Shown: positions 17,647-26,806 of the stretch, in pieces
Position numbering within the stretch: position 1 is the first letter of the stretch
Layout: each line of letters starts with the position of its first letter
Source: Acidaminococcaceae bacterium
GTDB lineage: Bacteria > Bacillota > Negativicutes > Acidaminococcales > Acidaminococcaceae
Assembly: GCA_017405945.1 (NCBI GenBank)
Contig: JAFQZL010000050.1
Coordinates: forward strand, 1 to 38,363
Length of the DNA: 38,363 bases
Direction of reading: 5' to 3'
Position numbers and translations under genes: made by a program
The notes under the pieces: generated by a model
The model's input: only the letters and a program-made list of their open reading frames with translations
Told to the model about the DNA's origin: nothing
Databases searched by the model: none

Positions 17647-17674
17647 GAGACCGACAGGTGCATCTGCCGGTCTC
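17647..17674. promoter_or_regulatory. Hairpin in the folD leader
   Basis: GAGACCGACAG (17647-17657) pairs with CTGCCGGTCTC (17664-17674); on the minus-strand transcript the one odd pair is a G-U wobble, giving an 11-bp stem with a 6-base loop. It lies between fhs and folD, 24 bases before the folD start. No T run follows on the minus strand, so it may be a processing or attenuation element rather than a terminator. Confidence 0.6.
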
Positions 17675-17753
17675 AGTTTTATTTCGTCACAATGATCCCC
17701 TGATTACAGGGAAAGTCCGCCGGTTTGTCTTTTTCTTTATCAAGACGCAGATA

Positions 17754-19424
17754 TCAGAACAGACCGCTGATCTTGCCCTCATCCGTTACATCGATATTCT
17801 CCGCGGCCGGTTTTTTGGGCAGGCCCGGCATGGTCATGATATCGCCGGTGTAAATGACGATGAAGCCGGCGCCCGCGCTGATCTTGGCGTTCTTCACGTT
17901 CACGGTGAAACCGGAGGGAGCGCCCAACAGGGCCGGGTCATCCGACAGGGAGTACTGGGTCTTGGCCATGCAGACCGGCAGGTTCCCGTACCCTTCTTTT
18001 TCGTACTGGTCCAGGGCCTGGGCCGCTTTGGTCTGGAATTCCACCCGGTCGCCACCGTAAATTTCTTTCACGATGGTTTCCACTTTTTTACGAAGCGGCA
18101 TATCCAGCGGGTAGATGGGTTTGAAGCGGGCCATACCGCTCTCCGCCAGGGCAACCACTTCTTTGGCCAGTTCCACGCCGCCTTCGCCGCCTCTGGCGAA
18201 TACGTCGCTGAGGGCTACGTTGACGCCCATGCCGGCGCAGAAATCGTACACAGCCTGCAGCTCTTCTTTGGTATCCTGGGCGAAGATGTTGATGGCAACC
18301 ACCACAGGCACACCGAACTTAAAGATGTTCTCAATATGTTTGCCCAGGTTCGGGAGGCCTTTCTTCACCGCTTCCACGTTGGGTTCTTTCAAATCTGCTT
18401 TGGCTACGCCGCCGTGCATCTTCAGGGCGCGGACCGTGGCTACCAGCACGCAGGCGTCCGGGGCCAGCCCGGCCTGACGGCATTTGATATCGAAGAATTT
18501 CTCTGCGCCCAGGTCAGCACCGAATCCGGCTTCCGTAATGGTGAAGTCCGCCAGACGCAAGGCCGTACGGGTGGCCATGACGCTGTTGCAGCCATGGGCG
18601 ATGTTGGCAAAGGGGCCGCCGTGGATGATGGCCGGCACATGTTCCAGCGTCTGTACCAGGTTCGGTTTTACCGCGTCCTTCAGCAGGGCCGCCATGGCGC
18701 CGGCCGCGTGCAGGTCTTCTGCTGTTACCGGTTTGCCGTCATAGTTGTAAGCGACTACAATCCGTTTCAGTCTTTCTTTTAAGTCGTGGAGATTGGAAGC
18801 CAGGCAGAGGATCGCCATAACCTCACTGGCCACGGTAATATCGAAACCGTCTTCCCGGGGCACGCCGTGGGCTTTGCCGCCCAGGCCGATGACGATGTTC
18901 CGCAGGGCCCGGTCGTTCATATCCACAACCCGTTTCCAGATGATGCGCCGCGGGTCGATGTTCAGCGGGTTCCCCTGCTGGATGGAGTTATCCAGCAGGG
19001 CGGACAGCAGCATATGGGCAGAAGTGATGGCATGGAAATCGCCGGTAAAATGCAGGTTGATGTCTTCCATGGGAACCACCTGGGAATAGCCGCCGCCGGC
19101 CGCGCCGCCTTTAATACCGAAGCAGGGCCCCAGGGAAGGCTCGCGCAGGGCCACGATTACTTTTTTCCCGATTTTCTGCAGGCCCTGGGCAAGGCCTACC
19201 GTCGTGGTGGATTTTCCTTCCCCTGCCGGGGTCGGGGTAATGGCCGTAACCAACACCAGTTTTCCCGGTTTCCGGTCTTCTACTTTACGGATCAGGTCAT
19301 AGGAAAGTTTGGCTTTGTATTTGCCGTACAATTCCAGATCGTCCTGATCGATCCCCAGTTTTTCCGCAATCTCCGTAACAGGCTGCATCTTCACCTGCTG
19401 GGCAATCTCGATATCCGATAACAT
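17754..19424 (-). CDS. fhs: Formate--tetrahydrofolate ligase
   Basis: Fhs makes 10-formyl-tetrahydrofolate from formate, ATP and tetrahydrofolate. The protein is 556 residues, the usual length. It has the ATP-binding loop [16 protein letters not shown] (about 62-77), [20 protein letters not shown] and [18 protein letters not shown] in the expected order, and ends with the conserved region [14 protein letters not shown]. The start has AGGAGG 8 bases upstream. In a fermenter with a glycyl radical system it can feed formate into purine and one-carbon metabolism. It is followed by folD, 130 bases away. Confidence 0.97.
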   Translation of the reverse strand: MLSDIEIAQQVKMQPVTEIAEKLGIDQDDLELYGKYKAKLSYDLIRKVEDRKPGKLVLVTAITPTPAGEGKSTTTVGLAQGLQKIGKKVIVALREPSLGPCFGIKGGAAGGGYSQVVPMEDINLHFTGDFHAITSAHMLLSALLDNSIQQGNPLNIDPRRIIWKRVVDMNDRALRNIVIGLGGKAHGVPREDGFDITVASEVMAILCLASNLHDLKERLKRIVVAYNYDGKPVTAEDLHAAGAMAALLKDAVKPNLVQTLEHVPAIIHGGPFANIAHGCNSVMATRTALRLADFTITEAGFGADLGAEKFFDIKCRQAGLAPDACVLVATVRALKMHGGVAKADLKEPNVEAVKKGLPNLGKHIENIFKFGVPVVVAINIFAQDTKEELQAVYDFCAGMGVNVALSDVFARGGEGGVELAKEVVALAESGMARFKPIYPLDMPLRKKVETIVKEIYGGDRVEFQTKAAQALDQYEKEGYGNLPVCMAKTQYSLSDDPALLGAPSGFTVNVKNAKISAGAGFIVIYTGDIMTMPGLPKKPAAENIDVTDEGKISGLF

Positions 19425-19509
19425 AGCTCCATCCTCCTCTTCTTCTCCCGGATCTGCCGACTGACAGTTTTGTAATTATATATAAATAAAAATATTATTA
19501 CGCTCTTAC

Positions 19510-19538
19510 ATTATACCCCAAAATCGTAATTACTGAAA
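19510..19538 (-). promoter_or_regulatory. Promoter of fhs
   Basis: On the minus strand TATAAT (19510-19515) with a weak -35 (TTTCAG, 19533-19538, spacer 17) that overlaps the stop codon of the upstream penicillin-binding protein gene. The leader to the fhs ATG is about 80 AT-rich bases. Confidence 0.6.
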
Positions 19539-21554
19539 CCATATTTCTATCTTGCTGCCCGCTTCCACTTCCGTGCCGGCGGCAGGTCGTTGTTTATAAG
19601 CTTTTCCCGATCCGTAAGGCTCCAGCACCATATTGCCCTTCTGCAGTTCGCCGGTGATGGCCCGGGCGTCAAAGCCGCTGAAATCCGGCACGATCCAGTT
19701 GTTTCCTTTCTGCTTTAAGGAAGGCAGGGGTTTCGCCGGTTTTTCTTTCTGCCCCGGTTTCATATGGGCTTCAAAGCTGGGCAGGCCTTCGCTGTTGCTG
19801 GGCTGGATGCCTTTGGCGACCAGGATCTGCTGCAGGGTGTCGCGGAAGATAGGCGCCGACACCTGGGAACCGTAGAACGCGCCCCGGGGCGTATCCAGCA
19901 TGACCAGCATGGCATACTGGGGTTTGTCCGCCGGCACGAAGCCCACAAAGGACGCGATATATTTCCCTGCCGCGTAACCGCCCTGTTCGGCGATCTTCTG
20001 GGCAGTCCCCGTCTTACCCGCGATCCGGTATCCTTTGATCCGGGCGGTCTTGCCGCCGCCCTCGCTGACCACTTTTTCCATCATGCCGCGCATCTGGGCC
20101 GCCACTTCCGGCGTGATAACATTCCGCACCACCTGTTTTTTGCCCTTGCGGATCACTTCCCCGTTGGGCGCCACGATGCGGTCGATGATGTAAGGTTTTA
20201 ACAGTTCCCCGCCGTTGGCGATGGCGCAGATGGCCCGCAGTTCCTGTAACGGCGTTACCGCGATGCCCTGGCCGATGGCCAGGGTCGCGATATCCGGCTC
20301 ATACATATTTTTGGGGTCGTACAGGATGCCGTCTTCCTCGCTGGGCAGCTCGATGCCGGTGGCGGATCCGAAGCCGTATTTTTTCGCCCAGTCAATTTCC
20401 TTTTGGGCTCCCAGTTTCATGCCCAACTGCACCATGCCGGTGTTAATGGAATATTTAATTACGTCTTCAAACTTACACAGGCCCATGCCCGTATCGTCCC
20501 AATTGCTGATGACCCGGTCCGCGATGCGGATGGAACCGGTATCGTTAATGGGCGTATCCGGGGTGACCAGACCTTCCGACAGGCCCATGGTGCCTACGAT
20601 GGGCTTAAATACGGAACCCGGTTCGTAAATAATGGAGATGGCCCGGTTCAGCCAGTTGACCGCGGGGTATTCCCCGAAATGGTTTGGATCGAAGGTGGGA
20701 CGGCTGCCCATGGCCAGGATCGCGCCGGTATGGGGATCCATGATCAGCACCGCGGCGGCAGCGGCGTTTGTCCGCTTCATGGCGTCGTCCAGCGCGTCTT
20801 CAATGACAAACTGCATCTTGCTGTCGATGGTCAGGTAGACAGTCGCCACCATGGTCTTTTCCCGGTTTTCTTCCAGGTCCGTGTCCCGGTCGGCAATGGT
20901 CCGCCCCATGGCGTCCACCATTTTGGTCTGCCGCGTCTCGGCACCTTTCAGAATGCTGTCCAGGGCCAGTTCCAGTCCGGAAAGGCCGCTGTCATCCGTG
21001 CCAACAAAGCCCAGTACCTGGGCCGCCATGGATTTTTTCGTATAGTACCGCTTGCTTTCCGCAATAAAATGCAGGCCCGGCAGTTTGTTTTCCCTGATGA
21101 TCTTCACTACCTGCTCGTAATCTCTGGGCTCCAGCATGCGCTTTACCCAGACGAACTGGCCTTTTAACGTAAAATCTTCATACAACGACTTTTCGCTGAT
21201 GTTCAGGACCGGCGCCAGTTTCTGGGCCGCGATCCGCGGGATGTCCCGGTATTCTGTCTCTTTCTTCCCCGGCCTGGCGCTCTTGTTCATCTCGTCGGGG
21301 TTAACATACAGGGAATGCACCATGATGCTGACAGCCAGCTCTTCCCCGTTCCGGTCCACGATCCGCCCCCGGGGCGTATGGCGCCTGATTTTGTCCGTAA
21401 CCTGTACGGTAGCCCGTTTCCCCAGTTCCGTGCCGCTGACGATCTGGATCCATAATAATTTGACAGCCACGGCAAAGAACATGAGCAGGATCAGCCCGCC
21501 TAACAGCAGCAGGCGGTTCCGGCTGTCATTTAACGTAAACCTTATCTTCTTCAT
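19530..21554 (-). CDS. Penicillin-binding protein, class B transpeptidase with PASTA domain (FtsI/SpoVD type)
   Basis: A 674-residue peptidoglycan transpeptidase. One N-terminal membrane helix (about 15-35) precedes the class B dimerisation module (RGRIVDRNGEELA at 62-74). The transpeptidase domain has the active-site motif SVFK (Ser314/Lys317), SIN (369-371) and KTG in AGKTGTAQK near residue 505. The C-terminus holds one PASTA repeat (IVPDFSGFDARAI onward). It cross-links septal or spore peptidoglycan with its FtsW-type partner, encoded just upstream: the ATG overlaps the stop of that gene by 1 base (TGATG). A PASTA tail is typical of SpoVD and of some FtsI proteins; I cannot tell which role applies. 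Confidence 0.93.
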   Translation of the reverse strand: MKKIRFTLNDSRNRLLLLGGLILLMFFAVAVKLLWIQIVSGTELGKRATVQVTDKIRRHTPRGRIVDRNGEELAVSIMVHSLYVNPDEMNKSARPGKKETEYRDIPRIAAQKLAPVLNISEKSLYEDFTLKGQFVWVKRMLEPRDYEQVVKIIRENKLPGLHFIAESKRYYTKKSMAAQVLGFVGTDDSGLSGLELALDSILKGAETRQTKMVDAMGRTIADRDTDLEENREKTMVATVYLTIDSKMQFVIEDALDDAMKRTNAAAAAVLIMDPHTGAILAMGSRPTFDPNHFGEYPAVNWLNRAISIIYEPGSVFKPIVGTMGLSEGLVTPDTPINDTGSIRIADRVISNWDDTGMGLCKFEDVIKYSINTGMVQLGMKLGAQKEIDWAKKYGFGSATGIELPSEEDGILYDPKNMYEPDIATLAIGQGIAVTPLQELRAICAIANGGELLKPYIIDRIVAPNGEVIRKGKKQVVRNVITPEVAAQMRGMMEKVVSEGGGKTARIKGYRIAGKTGTAQKIAEQGGYAAGKYIASFVGFVPADKPQYAMLVMLDTPRGAFYGSQVSAPIFRDTLQQILVAKGIQPSNSEGLPSFEAHMKPGQKEKPAKPLPSLKQKGNNWIVPDFSGFDARAITGELQKGNMVLEPYGSGKAYKQRPAAGTEVEAGSKIEIWFQ

Positions 21555-22768
21555 CAGAACGGCCTCCTGTTCCGGTTTGAGGAGACCACCCTCAGCCGGC
21601 TGTCCTCTGTGGGGGGAAGGCCGGCCGCAACGCGTTCTTCCATGGTTTCGCGGGCGCTTTCGTTACGGTAAACCGCAATGACCAGCCCCAGCGTAAACAA
21701 ATTGGCAATCAGGGATGTGCCGCCATAACTGATAAACATCAGCGGCACGCCGATAACCGGCAGCAGGCCGGTGACCATGGCCATATTGGCGGCCGCCTGC
21801 CCGATCAGGAACAGGGTTGCGCCCGCCACCAGCATATAGCCTCTCCGGTCTTTCGTATTCACGGCGATCGTCACCATGGCCCAGGCCATGATCACGAAAC
21901 AGGCGATTAAAAACAGCGCCCCGATATAGCCCCATTCCTGGCAGAAAATAGCAAACGCGAAGTCCGTATGGGCTTCCGGCAGGTAAAAAAACTTACTGGA
22001 TCCCTGCCCCCAGGGAAGTCCTGTCAGTCCGCCGCTGCCGATGGCCATCAGGGACTGGGTCATCTGGTAGCCGCCGCCCTGGGCGTCTTTCCACGGGTCC
22101 AGCCAGAGGAAGATGCGGGCCCGGCGGTACGGGGCCATCATGGCCAAAGCGCCTATGCCCACGGCCAGTATGCCCAGATAGACTATCTGCCGTCTGGGTA
22201 TCCCCGCCAGCACATACATGCCCAGCATCAGCGCAAACACGATGGTGGCGGTTCCCATATCCGGCTGGAGGAAGATCAGCAGCGCAAAGCCCAGCGTGAA
22301 AAGAAGGGCCTGGTTGGAAGGATATCCCAGCAGGCTGACCCGCAGGCCGCGCTGCAGCCGGTCTCCCAGAAAGGAGGCGGCCATCAGGATGACCGAAACC
22401 TTGGCCAGTTCCGAGGCCTGCAGGGAAAACCCGCCGATATAGATCCAGCGCCGGGAACCGTTTACCACCGTCCCGATGCCCAGCGTCGCCGCCAGCAGCA
22501 GTATGGTAACCCCGGCTACCACCATGTAGAAGCGCGGGCTCATCATACGTTTATAATTCAGATGAAACGCCGTGACCCAGAACACCGCTCCGCCGACCGC
22601 CGCATAGATCAGATAGCGGACCAGGAAATGATAGGGGTTCCCGGTCATGGCCTCCGCTTTGACAAAGCTGGCGCTGAACACATTGACGCAGCCGATGACC
22701 ATCAGCAGGATCATCAGCGTGATAATGGCGTCTTTGGGGTTTTCCCACAACATGAATCGTTCTCGCAT
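21554..22768 (-). CDS. ftsW: FtsW/RodA/SpoVE (SEDS) family peptidoglycan polymerase
   Basis: A 404-residue membrane protein with about ten helices. It shows the SEDS motifs: NGSRRWIYIGGFSLQASELAK, the periplasmic loop with the catalytic-type Asp in LPEAHTDFAFAIFCQEWG, and PVIGVPLMFISYGGTSLIANL near the end. SEDS proteins polymerise glycan strands and act in a pair with a class B PBP, here the coupled downstream gene, so FtsW (division) is more likely than RodA. The C-terminal ~40 residues are hydrophilic and Arg-rich. The start codon lies 8 bases after the trmB stop. Confidence 0.93.
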   Translation of the reverse strand: MRERFMLWENPKDAIITLMILLMVIGCVNVFSASFVKAEAMTGNPYHFLVRYLIYAAVGGAVFWVTAFHLNYKRMMSPRFYMVVAGVTILLLAATLGIGTVVNGSRRWIYIGGFSLQASELAKVSVILMAASFLGDRLQRGLRVSLLGYPSNQALLFTLGFALLIFLQPDMGTATIVFALMLGMYVLAGIPRRQIVYLGILAVGIGALAMMAPYRRARIFLWLDPWKDAQGGGYQMTQSLMAIGSGGLTGLPWGQGSSKFFYLPEAHTDFAFAIFCQEWGYIGALFLIACFVIMAWAMVTIAVNTKDRRGYMLVAGATLFLIGQAAANMAMVTGLLPVIGVPLMFISYGGTSLIANLFTLGLVIAVYRNESARETMEERVAAGLPPTEDSRLRVVSSNRNRRPF

Positions 22769-22776
22769 AATGTGTA

Positions 22777-23523
22777 CTATGTCCTCTTGCAGATAGAAGA
22801 AATCTGAAACTGATTATTTTCCGGCGAATCTCCCGGCCGGATATTCTTCGGCGAATGTGTCGCCACCCTGCCGGAGCTTTCCGTAAACACCGCTTCGCAG
22901 TAGTTGATCGGCGTGCCCAGCGCGCTGAACTTCTTTTCGTATTCCGTCTGCACCTCGTTCTGATAACCGCTGTGGTGCAGATCGTAGGAAAGCCCGCGGA
23001 TCTCCAGACCGAATTCCTTAAACTCCTCTACGGAAAAATCAAACAGCTTCCGGTTGTCCGTCTTGAAGAACAGATGCCCGCCGGTGCCCAGCAGCTTCAG
23101 GTACAGCCCCAGGAAATTGCGGTGGGTCAGGCGCCGTTTCGCCTGTTTTTTCTTGGGCCAGGGATCGCTGAAATTCAGGTACAGGGTTTTGATTTCTCCC
23201 GGCTCGAACCAGTCTTCCATATACGCGGCGTCCGCATTCAGGATCACCAGATTATCCAGTCCGGTCTCCATCGCTTTCTTTGCCGGATAATAGGAGATGT
23301 CAAACTGGGTCTCAATCCCGATAAAAGCCTTTTCCGGGTGAAGGGCCGCCATGCCCGTGATGAATCCGCCTTTGCCGCAGCCGATTTCCAGACATATCTC
23401 TTTGCCCGGAAACCGTTCCTGCCAGCGGCCTTTAAACCGTTCTATATTTTCCCTGTACAAAAAGCCTGCCTCAATGACTTCGGGCATCGCTTTTTCTATC
23501 CAGGGTTTCTTTCGTAAACGCAT
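22777..23523 (-). CDS. trmB: tRNA (guanine-N7-)-methyltransferase
   Basis: TrmB methylates G46 in the variable loop of many tRNAs using S-adenosylmethionine. The 248-residue protein has the SAM-binding loop LEIGCGKGGFI, the acidic residue in IGIET, the DAAYM motif and the family signature NFSDPWPKKKQAKRRLTHR. About 30 residues after the catalytic domain look like an unconserved tail. An AAAGGA site lies upstream of the ATG. It precedes ftsW and the PBP gene in a run with very short gaps, so the three may share a transcript. Confidence 0.94.
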   Translation of the reverse strand: MRLRKKPWIEKAMPEVIEAGFLYRENIERFKGRWQERFPGKEICLEIGCGKGGFITGMAALHPEKAFIGIETQFDISYYPAKKAMETGLDNLVILNADAAYMEDWFEPGEIKTLYLNFSDPWPKKKQAKRRLTHRNFLGLYLKLLGTGGHLFFKTDNRKLFDFSVEEFKEFGLEIRGLSYDLHHSGYQNEVQTEYEKKFSALGTPINYCEAVFTESSGRVATHSPKNIRPGDSPENNQFQISSICKRT

Positions 23524-23537
23524 CTGTCAGAGTTCCT

Positions 23538-25433
23538 TTATTTCTTTTCGGTTCCTGCGGAAACAGGTCCCAGGTCATATTTTTTCAGATACCGGTACAG
23601 GGTGACGCGGCTTACGTCCAGCATGGAAGCCAGCTTGGAGATGTTGCCGCCGGCGGATTTCCAGACGGAGATGAAAGCGTCCTTGTCATATTTCCAGGAT
23701 TTTTCCATGGTCTTGTCCACCGGCATCTTCACGTCGTCCGCCTCGATGATGCTGCCGGGCACATGGAAGAAAGCCCGCTCGATCACGCCCTGCAGCTGTT
23801 TGATGTTGCCGGGCCAGCTGCAGCCTGTCAGCACTTTCAGCGCTTCTGGGGTCAGGTGCTTCTGGGGCATGTTGTATTGGGCGCTCATTTCCGCCAGGAT
23901 ATGGTTGGCCAGGACGGAAATATCCTTGACCCGCTCCCGCAGCGGCGGGATGCGCATGACTGTATCCAGTACCATCTCAAACAGCTGGCGGCTGAAAAGC
24001 CCTTTGTCCGCCAGACGCTTCAGGTTGCTGTCACAGGCGGCGATCACGCGGATGTTCAGTTTCTTCCGTTCCCCGGATCCGCGGATGGGCAGGCCGTTCT
24101 TTAAGGCATCTGCCAGCTTGTCGCCCAGTTCGACCGGGAGCTTTTCCACCTCATCAATAAACAGGGTCCCGCCCATGGCCAGTTCCAGTTTCCCGGCCGC
24201 AGGCAGATTGTCCCCGTCCAGCCTGCCGAAGAATTCTTCTTCCATGGCTTTCGGGGATCCGTCTGTGCATTTCACAACGATCAGCGGGGCCGCTGCCCGG
24301 GCGCTGGCCTGATGGATGCCATGGGCCAGACGCTGCTTGCCGGTGCCCGGCTCGCCCTGCAGCAGGATATTGCTGTCGGCCCGGGCGATGCGGGTCGCCT
24401 TATGCTGCAGCGCCAGGAATTCCGTCGTTTCGCCCACCATGCTGTACAGGCTGTACCGGCTGCTGTAACCGGTAGCATGGGCGATGGTGGTTTTCAGGTC
24501 TTCGATCGACATGGTCAGGAGGACCGCGCCTTCCACGTTCTTGCCGATTTTCACCGGCAGCGTGGTCGTTACATCTTCATACGTCCTGTCCTGGGTGATC
24601 CAGGTCACTTCGCGGCGATAGACGGGTTTTCCCGCCAGCGCCTGATGCACCGGGATATGCTCATAGTTCAGGAACACGTCCGCCAGGGAATTTTTCCCGT
24701 CGAGGCGTTTCTTGCCGTTTTCGTTGCAATACTGTATCTTCTCATCCCGGTTCAGCCAGTAGACGCTGACGGGCAGCTCGTTCAGGATCATCTTCTGCAC
24801 GTTCCAGTAGACCAGCATCTCCAGATATTTTTCCACGGAATATTTCATGGTCAGCAAAAGGGATAACAACAGGTCGTAAGGCAGTTCCTTCTGGTCCACG
24901 GAACAGAAAGACAGGATATAGCGGATCTTGCCCTGCACGCAGATGGGGGCGCTGCAGGCGTCCCCGTTATGGCTTTCCCGTATCCACATCTCCGGCCCAA
25001 ACATCAGGAACGGCACATTGTGTTCCCGGGCGATGCTGATACTGGACGTCCCGATGTCGCTTTCCAAAACGCGTATCCCCTGGATGTCGTCAATGACGCG
25101 CTGGAAAAAGGGCATGGCATAATTTTTGATTACATAGCCCTGGTCGTCGATCAGCAGCATGCTCAGGTTATGGGAATTAAAATGCTGTTTATTCTGTTCG
25201 TACAGCCCGTCCACGTATTCCACGATCTGGGCATGGGCTTTCTGATGCTCGATGACCTGTTCCCGGGTCAGGCGGTTGACTTTGGGCATGGTTTCATGGG
25301 GCAGGTGCAGGGCACGGCAGCGCTGCCAGGATTCCGCCACCCACGGGTGCACGTTGGGATCGACGATTCCTTCTTCCATAAATTTATTGTAATAGGCTGT
25401 CAGCTTTTCCTTATTTCTTTTTTCACGAATCAT
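23538..25433 (-). CDS. AcoR-like enhancer-binding-type regulator lacking the GAFTGA loop
   Basis: About 631 residues. An N-terminal GAF-like sensor (about 70-215, with ESDIGTSSISIA and CSAPI) is followed by a PAS-like region (about 215-320), an AAA+ domain, and a C-terminal Fis-type helix-turn-helix (NISKLASMLDVSRVTLYRYL). Walker A is GEPGTGK (360-366), Walker B is TLFIDEV (423-429), and LRERVKDI is intact. Between EEFFG and GKLELAMGG, where sigma-54 activators carry EKGAFTGA, there is only RLDGDNLPAA. It therefore probably does not work through sigma-54. The longest frame starts at a GTG (25454); AGAGGA 8 bases before the ATG at 25433 favours the latter. Ligand and target genes are unknown. 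Confidence 0.9.
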   Translation of the reverse strand: MIREKRNKEKLTAYYNKFMEEGIVDPNVHPWVAESWQRCRALHLPHETMPKVNRLTREQVIEHQKAHAQIVEYVDGLYEQNKQHFNSHNLSMLLIDDQGYVIKNYAMPFFQRVIDDIQGIRVLESDIGTSSISIAREHNVPFLMFGPEMWIRESHNGDACSAPICVQGKIRYILSFCSVDQKELPYDLLLSLLLTMKYSVEKYLEMLVYWNVQKMILNELPVSVYWLNRDEKIQYCNENGKKRLDGKNSLADVFLNYEHIPVHQALAGKPVYRREVTWITQDRTYEDVTTTLPVKIGKNVEGAVLLTMSIEDLKTTIAHATGYSSRYSLYSMVGETTEFLALQHKATRIARADSNILLQGEPGTGKQRLAHGIHQASARAAAPLIVVKCTDGSPKAMEEEFFGRLDGDNLPAAGKLELAMGGTLFIDEVEKLPVELGDKLADALKNGLPIRGSGERKKLNIRVIAACDSNLKRLADKGLFSRQLFEMVLDTVMRIPPLRERVKDISVLANHILAEMSAQYNMPQKHLTPEALKVLTGCSWPGNIKQLQGVIERAFFHVPGSIIEADDVKMPVDKTMEKSWKYDKDAFISVWKSAGGNISKLASMLDVSRVTLYRYLKKYDLGPVSAGTEKK

Positions 25434-25466
25434 CGCAGATTTCCTCTCTCTCACATTTTGTCTGCT

Positions 25467-26756
25467 TTAGCGGCCGCGGTCATTACCGGTTAAAATGCGG
25501 CGGGCCGTATAGTAACGCGGTCCCCAGTAACTGTCAGTCAGGTTGCTGAGCATGATGCCCCTGGAGCTGGTAGCATTCCAGAACAGGTTGTTTCCGACGT
25601 AGATGCCTACATGGGAGGCGCCGGGTTCATATGTGGTAAAGAAAACGAGATCGCCCGGTTTCAGGTTCTTTTTGGAAACGAACTTGCCTTCCAGCGCCTG
25701 GGTGTCCGCCGTCCGGGTCAGACGGATCCCGTGTCTGGCAAATACATACTGCACATAGCCGGAACAGTCGAAGCCCCTCGGCGTGGTTCCGCCGAAAACA
25801 TAGGGCACGCCTTTGTACTGGGCCGCTGTTTTCAGGATCTTTGTGCTGGCCACGTTGCCGCCGTATTCTTTGGCTTCTGTCTGCCATTTCAGTTCTTCAT
25901 ACGTGGCGTTGTCCAGGTTTCCGGTTTCTTTCAGCTTGTATTTTTTCTGGAATTTGCGCAGGGCTTTGCGGGTAGCCTTGGTGAACCGGCCATCCGCCTC
26001 ACCGGGGTCAAACCCCAGCTTCTGCAGGTATTGCTGCGCCTGCTTGACTTTCCAGCCCCTGTCCCCGACCTGATATACGGATTTTTCCGGTTCCGGTTTC
26101 TTTTGTTTATTCTTCTTTACAGGGGCAGCCGGCTGATTCTGCTCCGGCTTCTTTACCTCCAGGCCGGGCGGTTTAGTCGGCAGTTTGACAGGTTCTGCTT
26201 TTACCGCCGGTTTTGCCTGAGCCGCCGGGGTGGCGGGTTTCGGCGCTTCCGTTTTGGGTGTTGCCGGTTGCGGAGCCGGTGCCGCGGGTTTTGGCGTCTC
26301 TGCTTTCGGCGCTGTCTGCTGTACGGCCGGCTTTGGCTGCGCCGGCGGGGTTACCGGCTTCGGCGCTTCCGTTTTGGGTGTTGCCGGTTGCGGAGCCGGT
26401 GCCGCGGGTTTCGCCGTTTCTGCCTTAGGTGCCGTCTGCTGTACGGCCGGCTTTGGCTGCGCCGGCGGGGTCGCGGGTTCCGGCTTTACCGTTCCCCGCG
26501 CTGCCGCTGTTTTATTTACCGGTGGCGCAGCAGCTGTTCCCGGATTTTGCGGCTTCGTTTTCACTGCCACGTCTGCGGGCATCGTCCTGGGTACTGGCTG
26601 ACTGCCCGTAATCCGCGTCCCATTTGCCCGGTGGGGCATATTGGTGATTACAGGGGCTGCAGACACCCCGCAGGGGGACCAGCCCAGGAGCAGCGATGCC
26701 ATCAATCCGGCCGTCATCGTTTTCGCTGCGATTCGTTTCATTCCTCTGTAATGCAT
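25467..26756 (-). CDS. Exported NlpC/P60 cell-wall endopeptidase with peptidoglycan-binding domain and Pro/Ala repeat linker
   Basis: A 429-residue protein. A signal peptide (about 1-34, ending VSAA) is followed by a long Pro/Ala/Lys/Thr-rich linker (about 60-220) containing tandem 40-residue repeats. Next come a PG_binding_1 domain (about 226-292; DRGWKVKQAQQYLQKLG) and an NlpC/P60 domain (about 305-420) with catalytic Cys331 in FDCSGYV and His382 in ASHVGIYVG. Such enzymes cut the stem peptide of peptidoglycan. The start is uncertain: neither MHYRG (26756) nor MKRIAA (26741) has a well-spaced ribosome site, though the second gives a more typical signal peptide. Confidence 0.92.
   Translation of the reverse strand: MHYRGMKRIAAKTMTAGLMASLLLGWSPCGVSAAPVITNMPHRANGTRITGSQPVPRTMPADVAVKTKPQNPGTAAAPPVNKTAAARGTVKPEPATPPAQPKPAVQQTAPKAETAKPAAPAPQPATPKTEAPKPVTPPAQPKPAVQQTAPKAETPKPAAPAPQPATPKTEAPKPATPAAQAKPAVKAEPVKLPTKPPGLEVKKPEQNQPAAPVKKNKQKKPEPEKSVYQVGDRGWKVKQAQQYLQKLGFDPGEADGRFTKATRKALRKFQKKYKLKETGNLDNATYEELKWQTEAKEYGGNVASTKILKTAAQYKGVPYVFGGTTPRGFDCSGYVQYVFARHGIRLTRTADTQALEGKFVSKKNLKPGDLVFFTTYEPGASHVGIYVGNNLFWNATSSRGIMLSNLTDSYWGPRYYTARRILTGNDRGR
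26221..26480 (-). repeat. 120-bp tandem repeat inside the NlpC/P60 gene
   Basis: The block 26221-26340 is repeated in register at 26341-26460, with the first ~20 bases again at 26461-26480: a period of exactly 120 bp (40 codons). Long runs are identical, for example CGGCGCTTCCGTTTTGGGTG at 26241 and 26361. It encodes the Pro/Ala/Lys linker. Confidence 0.9.
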
Positions 26757-26806
26757 GTCACCACATAGAATACACGCTGCCGGAGGCAGGCGTATCTCCT
26801 TTACTG

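Noticed and set aside
26213..26601. Gly/Ala-rich plus-strand frames resembling PE_PGRS-type proteins
   Set aside because: They are the complement of the Pro/Ala-repeat linker of the NlpC/P60 gene.
26767..26795. Hairpin with one bulge between the NlpC/P60 and radical SAM genes as a terminator
   Set aside because: No T tract follows on the minus strand; it may only be an mRNA stem.
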